Below are positions 1 through 6,927 of a stretch of 61,490 nt of DNA, in pieces. Made by a program: the position numbers and the translations under genes. Numbering within the stretch: the first letter of the stretch is position 1; each line of letters begins with the position of its first letter. Source of the stretch: Janthinobacterium sp. (GTDB lineage Bacteria > Pseudomonadota > Gammaproteobacteria > Burkholderiales > Burkholderiaceae_D); NCBI RefSeq assembly GCF_009923995.1, contig NZ_RFSK01000035.1, positions 1 through 61,490 on the forward strand, read 5' to 3'. The notes below the pieces were generated by a model. The model made no database searches and had not been told where the DNA came from. It saw only the letters and a list, made by a program, of their open reading frames with translations.

Positions 1-126
1 GTGGCCACGCGCTACCTGCCGAACTACCTGGGATGGCGCTGGATACTCGACGCCGGGCGCATCCGCTCGCCCGAAACCTTATTGAAAGCAACGTTGGGAG
101 CGTTCCCACACTTGATGGTGACATAG
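1..126 (+). CDS. IS1595-family transposase, C-terminal 41 residues (partial)
   Basis: The open frame starts at base 1 without its own start and ends at TAG 124-126. It contains VATRYLPNYLGWRW, which resembles the conserved tail of DDE transposases of the IS1595/ISXO2 group, and ends in FPHLMVT. The same LMVT ending occurs in the deleted copy at 17243. The stop codon lies inside the terminal repeat, so the coding region uses the IS end. Catalytic residues are outside the window, so activity cannot be judged. Confidence 0.65.
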   Translation: MATRYLPNYLGWRWILDAGRIRSPETLLKATLGAFPHLMVT

Positions 127-128
127 CC
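1..128 (+). mobile_element. Right end of an IS1595-family (ISXO2-like) insertion sequence, cut by the window edge
   Basis: The window opens inside a transposase gene whose last codons run into a terminal repeat at 110-128. Read outward-in on the minus strand this is GGCTATGTCACCATCAAGT. It matches the terminal repeats of the 285-bp element at 17247-17531 (18 of 19 positions for the equivalent end). Directly outside lies TAAAAAAA at 129-136, a plausible 8-bp target duplication, but the other flank is outside the window. The insertion point is the U-tract of the minus-strand terminator at 130-164. Family assignment rests on the transposase C-terminus and the shared ends. Confidence 0.72.
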
Positions 129-129
129 T

Positions 130-164
130 AAAAAAAAGCGCCGCTCCATGGCCTGGAGCGGCGC
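130..164 (-). terminator. Intrinsic terminator of the first TonB receptor gene
   Basis: A perfect 11-bp stem (138-148 with 154-164) with a 5-nt loop is followed on the minus strand by eight U residues (A-run 130-137). It lies 27 bases past the receptor stop codon. Confidence 0.88.
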
Positions 165-190
165 CTTGCGCTACATCAAACGGGCAAACA

Positions 191-2527
191 TCAGAACTTC
201 ATGTTGGCCGTCAGGGTGGCCGAACGGCCCGGTGCCACGCCGGCATAGTGCGGCGAGGAAACCTTGTCGAAGTACAGCTTGTTCGTCAGGTTCTGGATAT
301 TCAGCTGCAGGGTCACGTTGCGGCTGACCACGTAGCTGGCCATGGCGTCGAAGCGGGTATAGGCCGGGGCATATTTGTTGTTGGCCACGTTGGCATAGAC
401 CTTGTCGACGTAGTTCACGCCGCCGCCCACCGTGATGGCAGGCGTCACCAGGTAGGACGTCCACAGCGAGGCGCTGTTCTTCGGCGTCGTCGGGAACTGG
501 TTGCCGTTGTACGGCGACGGCGCGTACTGCGTCACGCCATTGATGACGCCATTCGTCACGTAGCCATTGTTTTCCACGATGGCGTTCAGGTGCGTGTAGC
601 CGCCGAAGACCGACCATTCCTTGGTGATATTGCCGCTCAAGCCCAGCTCGATGCCCTTGACTTGCTTGTCGCCCACGTTTTGCGTGCTGCCGTCCGGTGC
701 CGTCACGCGCGCATTGCTCATGTCGCTCTGGAAATAGGCGCCGCTCAGGGACAGGCGGCCACCCGGCAGCACTTCCCATTTCGTGCCCAGTTCGAAGCTC
801 TTGCTTTCTTGCGGCTTCAGGTTCTGGATGGCGACCGTCAGGCCGTCGATGCCGTCGCCGCCGTCATTGCCCGGTGGCGTGGACGAAGTGCCGTAGGACA
901 CATACACGCTGCTGTTGGTCGATGGCTTGTACACCAGGCCCGCCTGGTAGCTGGCGAACGTGGCGTGCACATTGGCGCTGGTGGCGGCGGTGGTCTTGCC
1001 GTCGAGCGTGTATTGCGGCGTGTTCAGCGAACTCTTGTAGTCATCCCAGCGGATGCCCACGTTCAGCAGCCATTGCGGCGTGAACTCGATCGTATCGAAA
1101 CCGTACACGGAGCGCGTGTTGGTGACGATGTTCGTGCGTGCCGGCGACACCGAGCGCGTGTAGACCCATGGGTCGTTGGCGTTCGGGTTGAGCAAGGGCG
1201 CGCAGTTATACAGGGTGGCCGCGCCATAGGTCGGGCAATTGGTGCCGACTTTTTCCAACGGGTTGTTGGTGCCAGGACTAAACAGATAAGAGCTGCGGTC
1301 CGTTTCTTCGCGGCCGATTTCCAGGCCCACGGTATAGGTGTTCTTCACGCCGCCGGCCAGGAATTCGCCGCCCAGGCTGGTCGCATTGGCCAGCGCCTGC
1401 GTATCGGTCGTGCGGGTGTTGGCGCGGCGCCAGACGGTGCCGTACAGCATGGTGTTGCCCTTGGAATCGTCGGGCTGGGTCCACACGTAGTCGTTGCTGG
1501 TCTTGCCGTAGCGGGTCACGTTGCGCAAAATCAATTTATTGCCGAAATCGTGGCGCACGTCGATGGTGCCGATGTCGCTCTGCGTGTCGCGGAAATCGCG
1601 GTTCACCAGGCCATAGAAAGTGTCGCGCGGCACGTTGACGGGGGTGCCGTTGCCGTTTTTCGAGACATTCGCGCCCGAGGAGAACGGGTTATTGAACGGC
1701 AAGCCCGTGTCCGGCAACTCGCTCGACTGCATGTGGTAGTAGCTCAGGGTCGCCTGCGTGGCCGACTTCAGGCCGAAGGTGATGGACGGCGCGATGCCCC
1801 AGCGGTCGCCATTGATGTAGTCGCGGCCCGCCACGTGGGCGTCGTGCGCCATCACGTTCAGGCGCACGGCCACGTCGTCGCTGATGACGCGGTTGACGTC
1901 GGCCGTGGCGCGGCGGTACTTGGCGCTGCCCAGGCCCACGGTGGCGTTGGTGAAGTCTTCCGCCTTCGGCGTCTTGCTGATCAGGTTGACGCCGCCGCCC
2001 GCGGACGAGCGTCCGCCGTAGGCCGAGTTCGGGCCCTTGACGACTTCGATTTGTTCCAGCGCAAAGATTTCGCGCGATTGCGAGCCCGTGTCGCGGATGC
2101 CGTCGATATACGTATCCGTTTGCGCGTTGTAGCCGCGGATGAACAGGTTGTCGCCCACGGGGTTGCCGCCTTCGCCGGCGCCGATGGTGATGCCCGGCAC
2201 GGTGCGCAGCGCATCCGTCAGCGAGACGGCGCCCGTTTGCGAAATGATCTCGGCAGGAATCACCGTCACGGATTTCGGCGTATCGAGCAGGGGCGCCGTC
2301 AGCTTGTCGTTGGCCGACTTGACGGGCGCCTGGATCAGGCGCTCAGCCGTGCCCACGACCTTAACTTCCTGCAACTGCTGCGGCTTGTCCGTCGTTTGCG
2401 CGTGCAGCGCCAGCGGCATGGCCAGGGTGGCGAACGCGGCCAGGGCCGTGCCGTGCATGCGCGGCGTGGAAGGGGTCTGGTGCTTGCGGCTGCGGATGGT
2501 GGCGCCCGCTTTGTCTTTCGATGTCAT
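191..2527 (-). CDS. TonB-dependent siderophore receptor (no signalling domain)
   Basis: A 778-residue outer-membrane beta-barrel receptor for a ferric siderophore, powered by TonB. An N-terminal signal sequence ends near LALHA-Q (about residue 43), followed by a TonB-box-like stretch (QEVKVVG). The plug domain has the usual signatures: TPKSVTVIP, the DALRTVPGI region, FIRGYN and the IEVVKGP motif. The barrel ends in the aromatic terminus NMKF. There is no STN domain, so it should transport without surface signalling. It lies 105 bases downstream of the STN-containing receptor on the same strand and ends at a strong terminator, so the two may be co-transcribed with fecI-fecR. The ligand cannot be told from sequence. 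Confidence 0.93.
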   Translation of the reverse strand: MTSKDKAGATIRSRKHQTPSTPRMHGTALAAFATLAMPLALHAQTTDKPQQLQEVKVVGTAERLIQAPVKSANDKLTAPLLDTPKSVTVIPAEIISQTGAVSLTDALRTVPGITIGAGEGGNPVGDNLFIRGYNAQTDTYIDGIRDTGSQSREIFALEQIEVVKGPNSAYGGRSSAGGGVNLISKTPKAEDFTNATVGLGSAKYRRATADVNRVISDDVAVRLNVMAHDAHVAGRDYINGDRWGIAPSITFGLKSATQATLSYYHMQSSELPDTGLPFNNPFSSGANVSKNGNGTPVNVPRDTFYGLVNRDFRDTQSDIGTIDVRHDFGNKLILRNVTRYGKTSNDYVWTQPDDSKGNTMLYGTVWRRANTRTTDTQALANATSLGGEFLAGGVKNTYTVGLEIGREETDRSSYLFSPGTNNPLEKVGTNCPTYGAATLYNCAPLLNPNANDPWVYTRSVSPARTNIVTNTRSVYGFDTIEFTPQWLLNVGIRWDDYKSSLNTPQYTLDGKTTAATSANVHATFASYQAGLVYKPSTNSSVYVSYGTSSTPPGNDGGDGIDGLTVAIQNLKPQESKSFELGTKWEVLPGGRLSLSGAYFQSDMSNARVTAPDGSTQNVGDKQVKGIELGLSGNITKEWSVFGGYTHLNAIVENNGYVTNGVINGVTQYAPSPYNGNQFPTTPKNSASLWTSYLVTPAITVGGGVNYVDKVYANVANNKYAPAYTRFDAMASYVVSRNVTLQLNIQNLTNKLYFDKVSSPHYAGVAPGRSATLTANMKF

Positions 2528-2632
2528 CGCTATCTTTCAATATATCGGATGGAATAAATTGGCTGGCTACTGCCCCCCGGCAGTTGGCTGGCTCGTTGAT
2601 TGCTTGGTACTACAAACTTGGGGACTGCAAAA

Positions 2633-5038
2633 CTAGAACCGCCACAGCGCCGTCATGCGCAGCGCCCGGGACGAACCGGGCGCGATGTTGTCGTTGCTGT
2701 GGGCGGAAGCGTAATATTTCTTGTTGAATAAGTTTTCCACGTTCAGCTGCAGCTGGAAACGCGGCTGCGGCTTGAAATAGACGGCGCCGTCGACGCGGGC
2801 AAAGCCGGGCAGCGCCACCGTATTCGACACGGAGGCGTACACGGCGCTGCGGGCGATCACGCCCAGCGCCGCGCCCCAGGCGCCTGAAAAATCGTAGCGA
2901 TTCCACAGGGACAGGCTGTGCCTGGGCACGTGCGCCACCGTGGCCCCTGCCAGGGCCGTGGCCGATTGTGTGGCCGTCAGCACGGCGCGCTGCCAGGCAT
3001 AGCCGCCGGCGATGCGCCAGCCAGGCAAGACCTTGCCATTGACGTCCAGTTCCAGCCCTTCGCTGCGCTGGCCGTCGACCAGCATGGCCCGCGTGCTGTC
3101 GCTCGGGTCGGTGACGGCGACATTGCTGCGCGTCAAACGGTACAGGGCCGCGCTGGCCGTCAAGTCCGGCGTCACTTCCCACCTGGCGCCCGCCTCCACG
3201 CTGCGGAAACGCTCCGGCTCGAAGACGGCGTTGCTGGGCGTCAAGGACGCCAGCTGTTCGCCCGCGCGCGGCAGGAAGGACTGGCTCAGGCTGGCATACA
3301 GCGACAGGGCGGGCAGCGGCTGGTAAATCAGGCCCGCGCGCGGCGACCATGGCGCATCCGTGCGGGACAGGCGCTCGCCATTGCGCCGGTTGACGAAATC
3401 GACGGCAAAGCGCTCGTAGCGCACGCCGGCGACGGCTTGCCATTGGGGCGAGAAGCGCACCTGGTCCTGCAGATACACGGCGGCCGTGTCGGCCACGCCA
3501 TGGTTGTCGGCATCCGTGGCGCTGGGGCGGAAAGTCACGGGCAAGTCCGTCACGGGGTGGGACGTGGGCAGGCTGATGTGCGTGACGCTGTCGCCCAGGG
3601 TGGTGAAATACCCCGTGTTGCGCAGATTGTCCGTCGTCTGCCGGCCCAGTTCCGCGCCCGCCGTCAGCCGGTGCTGCACGGTCCCGGCCGCCACCGTCCA
3701 CTCGACGTCCGTCTGGTTGAACAGGTTGCGCCGCCGTGTCGCGCTGTTGTACGCCAGCACCGTCACGGACTGGCCGTCCGCGCTGACGGGACCGGGAAAG
3801 GCGTTCTGGTACAGCTTGTCGTAATCGGCCAGGCGCGTGCGGTTGCGCACGCTCGCGCCGCTGCCCAGTGCATGCTCGACGGTCATGCCCAGCGCATCGA
3901 TGTAGGCCCAGGACGGGCTGGTGCCGGCGATGCCGAAGAACGTGGACGGGTCCGTGTCGATGGGCCGCCCCCGGTACGATGGCACGCCCCGGTCCGTCAC
4001 CCGGTCGTCGCGGAAATGTTCATAGCTGGCCACCACCGTCGTGCGCGGCGACAGGCGCCAGGCCGCGACGGGATTGATGGCGCTGCGGCGCACGTTGACG
4101 CCCTGGCGGAACGAATCGCTGTTTTCCGCCATGGCATTGACGCGCAGGGCCACGTCGCTGCCGACAAGGTGCTGCACGTCGAGGGCGGCGCGCCGGTTGC
4201 GCCAGGCGCCCAGGCTCGCCGTTGCTTCGCCGGCATCCGTCCACTGCGGCTGCTTGCTGCTGCGGTTGATGACGCCACCGCCGCCGCCGTGGCCGAAGAC
4301 CAGGGCGTTCGGCCCCTTGATGGCCTCGACCGCTTCGATATTGTAGAAATCGCGGTAATACTGCACGTCGTCGCGCATGCCGTCCAGGTAGAAATCCGAC
4401 GTGGAACTGTTGCCGCGCATCACGGCCGTATCGCGGTTGCCCTCGCCCGCCGCCGTGCCCACGCCCGGCATGTAGCGCAGGACGTCGGCCATGCTGCGCA
4501 TGTCCTGGTCGCGCAGCAACTCGCCCGTGACCACGCTGACGGCTTGCGGCGTGTCGCGCAGGGGCGTGTCATGGCGGCTGGCGGCCGTCGAGCTGGCGCG
4601 GCGGTAGCCCGCGTCGCCCTCGCCCGTCACCGTGACGGGCGCCAGCACCTGCAGGCCGGCCCCTGCCCCGTCCAGGTCGGCGCGCACGGGCGGCGGCGCC
4701 AGGCGGACGATGTAACTGCCGTCGGCCAGGGCCACGGCCACCAGGCCCGTGCCTGCCAGCAATTGCTGCAAGCCCTGGCCGATGGCCACCGTGGCGTTCA
4801 GCCCGGCGCTGCGCTTGCCCTGCGTCAAGCCACCTTCGGCCGACAGCAGGATGCCCGCCTGCCCCGCGAACTGGCGCAGGGCCTGGCCCAGGGGCGCGGC
4901 GGCGATGCGGAAGCTGCGCGGCGCATCCGAGGCCGCCGCTGCCATCGCATACATGGCGGGCACGGCCAGCAACGCCGCGGCCAGGGACAGCGGCAGCAGA
5001 CGGCGGGCAAACGGCAGGGATGACGGGGACAGGGGCAC
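2633..5038 (-). CDS. TonB-dependent siderophore receptor with N-terminal STN signalling domain (FecA/FpvA type)
   Basis: An outer-membrane receptor of 801 residues from GTG at 5038, chosen because AGGA lies 5 bases upstream. A TTG at 5086 would add 16 residues but has no ribosome site. After the signal peptide (ending near MYAMA) comes an STN/secretin-like domain (about residues 35-105, e.g. LGQALRQFAGQAGI), which in this family contacts FecR in the periplasm. Then come the TonB box (APVTVTG), the plug (VSVVTGELL, VMRGN, IEAIKGPN) and a barrel ending LWRF. The adjacent fecR and fecI genes fit a ferri-siderophore surface-signalling circuit. A Fur-like site lies just upstream. Confidence 0.93.
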   Translation of the reverse strand: MPLSPSSLPFARRLLPLSLAAALLAVPAMYAMAAAASDAPRSFRIAAAPLGQALRQFAGQAGILLSAEGGLTQGKRSAGLNATVAIGQGLQQLLAGTGLVAVALADGSYIVRLAPPPVRADLDGAGAGLQVLAPVTVTGEGDAGYRRASSTAASRHDTPLRDTPQAVSVVTGELLRDQDMRSMADVLRYMPGVGTAAGEGNRDTAVMRGNSSTSDFYLDGMRDDVQYYRDFYNIEAVEAIKGPNALVFGHGGGGGVINRSSKQPQWTDAGEATASLGAWRNRRAALDVQHLVGSDVALRVNAMAENSDSFRQGVNVRRSAINPVAAWRLSPRTTVVASYEHFRDDRVTDRGVPSYRGRPIDTDPSTFFGIAGTSPSWAYIDALGMTVEHALGSGASVRNRTRLADYDKLYQNAFPGPVSADGQSVTVLAYNSATRRRNLFNQTDVEWTVAAGTVQHRLTAGAELGRQTTDNLRNTGYFTTLGDSVTHISLPTSHPVTDLPVTFRPSATDADNHGVADTAAVYLQDQVRFSPQWQAVAGVRYERFAVDFVNRRNGERLSRTDAPWSPRAGLIYQPLPALSLYASLSQSFLPRAGEQLASLTPSNAVFEPERFRSVEAGARWEVTPDLTASAALYRLTRSNVAVTDPSDSTRAMLVDGQRSEGLELDVNGKVLPGWRIAGGYAWQRAVLTATQSATALAGATVAHVPRHSLSLWNRYDFSGAWGAALGVIARSAVYASVSNTVALPGFARVDGAVYFKPQPRFQLQLNVENLFNKKYYASAHSNDNIAPGSSRALRMTALWRF

Positions 5039-5110
5039 GGCGTTCCTATGTGGTGTTGAGCAGGCTACTTCTACCTTGCCAAACAACTTTTCAAAAAGGG
5101 AACCACTTTT

Positions 5111-5125
5111 TGAGAAATATTCTTA
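5111..5125. promoter_or_regulatory. Fur-box-like site before the STN receptor
   Basis: TGAGAAATATTCTTA matches the 7-1-7 Fur consensus at about 10 of 14 positions. It lies between fecR and the receptor in an AT-rich gap of about 97 bases. A FecI-type promoter could overlap here; no sure -35/-10 was recognised. Confidence 0.5.
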
Positions 5126-5135
5126 TTTACAGTTT

Positions 5136-6125
5136 TCAGCGCGCTTCGACCGTCACCCACCAGTCGTGCAGGCGGCGGACCTTCACGGGCAAGGTCGCTT
5201 CCAGCGCCGCCAGGATGCGGTCCGTGTCGGCCAGCGGATAGCTGCCCACGAGGCGCAAATGGGCCACTTCGGGCGCGCAGCCCAGGTGGCCGCGCCGGTA
5301 GCGCGACAGTTGCGCGAGGAAATCGTCGAGGCGCATCTGCTCGGGCTGCAGGCGGTACTCGATCCACGCGGCCCCGTTCGGATCGGCGGCGAACGGCTCG
5401 CCGATACTGCCATCGCCGAAGCGGATCTGCTGGCCGGCAGGCACGATGCGCGGCGTGCCGCCATCGCGGGGCGCCACCTCGACGCGGCCCTCGTAGACGG
5501 CCAGCAAGGTCGTCTCACCCTGCGGCCGCACGCTGAAACGCGTGCCCAGCGCGCGCAGGCGGCCGTGCACGGTGTCGACGACCAGCGGGCGCGCCGGCTG
5601 CCGGCCGTCGGGTGCTGTGGCAAGGTGGATTTCGCCCGCATACAGCTTGATGAGGCGCAAGCCGGCGCCATAGTCGATGTCGAGGGAAGTTGCCGTGTTC
5701 AGCCACAGCTGCGAGCCGTCGGCCAGCGCCAGCTCGCGGATCGTGCCGACGGGGGTGTGTTCCGCCGCTTGCAGGCCGGCGACCCAGCTGCGCGCATCGC
5801 GCCGCCAGAACATGGCGCCGCCCAGTCCGCTCGTCAGGCACAGCAGCAGCAAGCCCTTGACGGCGCTGCGGCGCGGACCTGCCTCGTCGAGCGCCTGGCG
5901 CGCCGGCTCGCCCGGCAAGTGGCGGAATTCGGCGCTGACGGCTTCCACCCTGCGCCAGGCGGCCCGGTGGGCGGGAGACGCCGCATGCCAGCGCTCCCAC
6001 GCTTGCCGGTCGGCGGGCGCCACGTCATCCCCGCGCAGCACGGCGAACCATTCGGCCGCCTCCTGCAGGATGGCGTAGTCGGCCGGTGCCTGGCGCAGCG
6101 CGGAGGCGGGCTCAGGCGGCATCAT
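5136..6125 (-). CDS. FecR-family transmembrane sigma-factor regulator
   Basis: A 329-residue inner-membrane regulator that passes the receptor signal to its cognate ECF sigma factor. The N-terminal cytoplasmic DUF4880-like segment is seen as AAEWFAVLRGDDV and WERWHAASPAHRAAW. One hydrophobic segment (about residues 90-107, LLLLCLTSGLGG) follows. The periplasmic FecR domain has the typical VGTIRELALADGSQLWLNT and LRALGTRFSV blocks. The start overlaps the end of the sigma-factor gene by 14 bases, which suggests translational coupling. The downstream STN receptor is its likely partner. Confidence 0.93.
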   Translation of the reverse strand: MMPPEPASALRQAPADYAILQEAAEWFAVLRGDDVAPADRQAWERWHAASPAHRAAWRRVEAVSAEFRHLPGEPARQALDEAGPRRSAVKGLLLLCLTSGLGGAMFWRRDARSWVAGLQAAEHTPVGTIRELALADGSQLWLNTATSLDIDYGAGLRLIKLYAGEIHLATAPDGRQPARPLVVDTVHGRLRALGTRFSVRPQGETTLLAVYEGRVEVAPRDGGTPRIVPAGQQIRFGDGSIGEPFAADPNGAAWIEYRLQPEQMRLDDFLAQLSRYRRGHLGCAPEVAHLRLVGSYPLADTDRILAALEATLPVKVRRLHDWWVTVEAR

Positions 6126-6624
6126 CCATGCACAGCATGCATTGCAGCATGGCTTGCGCCATGTATTTTTTCACCATGCGTTCCGATACGTCCAGCTGGC
6201 CGGCGATCTGCGCATACGTCAGCCCGTCGAGCTGGGCCAGCAGGAAGGCCTGGCGGGCGCGCGGCGACAGGGTATCGAGCATGGCATCGATGCGGTACAG
6301 GGTTTCGACCAGCAGCGCCCGCTCCTCGGGCGACGGCGCCGTCAGCTCGGGCCGGCTGGCCAGCGCGGCGAGGAAGGTGCGCTCCAGGGTCAGGCGGCGC
6401 CAGTGGTTGACCAGCAAGCCGTTGGCGACCGTGCTCAGGTAGGCGCGCGGTTCGCGCAGGCCGTCCGCCGACTGCGTGGCCAGCATGCGCACGAAGGTGT
6501 CCTGCGCCAGGTCCGCCGCGCCGTCGCGGCAGCCCAGCTTGCGCCACAGCCAGTTATACAGCCAGCCATGGTGGCTGGTGTACAGGTCGCTGAAGCTATC
6601 GAGGGAGGGAGAAATGGTGGACAC
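6112..6624 (-). CDS. ECF RNA polymerase sigma factor, FecI-like
   Basis: Directs transcription of the adjacent receptor gene in this family's model. Region 2 is seen as LYTSHHGWLYNWLWRKLG and AADLAQDTFVRML, and region 4 as LSPRARQAFLLAQLDGLTY followed by the helix-turn-helix IAGQLDVSERMVKKY. The protein is 170 residues from GTG 6624, the start that best fits family length. A TTG at 6663 would extend it by 13 residues. Neither start has a clear ribosome site, so the start is uncertain. It is the first gene of the fecI-fecR-receptor row and is preceded by Fur-box-like sites. Confidence 0.9.
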   Translation of the reverse strand: MSTISPSLDSFSDLYTSHHGWLYNWLWRKLGCRDGAADLAQDTFVRMLATQSADGLREPRAYLSTVANGLLVNHWRRLTLERTFLAALASRPELTAPSPEERALLVETLYRIDAMLDTLSPRARQAFLLAQLDGLTYAQIAGQLDVSERMVKKYMAQAMLQCMLCMDDAA

Positions 6625-6724
6625 GGGCAAACGGACAAAAGGGCTGCCGGACTTGCCTGCCAAGTGGGTCAGCCGGTATCAGGAATTCATGCTCAGGAAT
6701 GCTTGATCATTTCATGATCACGAA

Positions 6725-6739
6725 TGAGAATGATTTTTA
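6725..6739. promoter_or_regulatory. Fur-box-like site upstream of fecI
   Basis: TGAGAATGATTTTTA fits the 7-1-7 Fur consensus at about 11 of 14 positions. It sits in the divergent gap between the fecI-like gene and the PepSY-flavodoxin reductase and could repress either or both. Confidence 0.6.
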
Positions 6740-6832
6740 TTTTCACACAATTTCACTGCGATGTAAATTATCAATGTCATCATTTTCAAATTCCGTGGCG
6801 ATTTTGCGCCGCCAAGGCATCCCGCCATTATT

Positions 6833-6847
6833 TGCGAATGATTCTCG
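6833..6847. promoter_or_regulatory. Second Fur-box-like site, upstream of the PepSY reductase
   Basis: TGCGAATGATTCTCG fits the Fur consensus at about 10 of 14 positions and is followed closely by a -10-like GATACTAT (6853-6860), so repressor binding would cover a plus-strand promoter for the reductase gene. Confidence 0.6.
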
Positions 6848-6927
6848 TTTGCGATACTATAGCAGCCTTCACCACCCCTGCCATGCCATCCGACGCCCTG
6901 CATGGCTGCGCTATCGAAAGCCGATTC

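Noticed and set aside
248..2557. 769-codon frame antisense to the first TonB receptor
   Set aside because: Shadow frame created by GC-rich codon bias; its product is Arg/His/Val-rich low complexity, while the opposite strand has all receptor motifs. The same applies to long antisense frames over the CHAT gene, cydA, carB and the second receptor.
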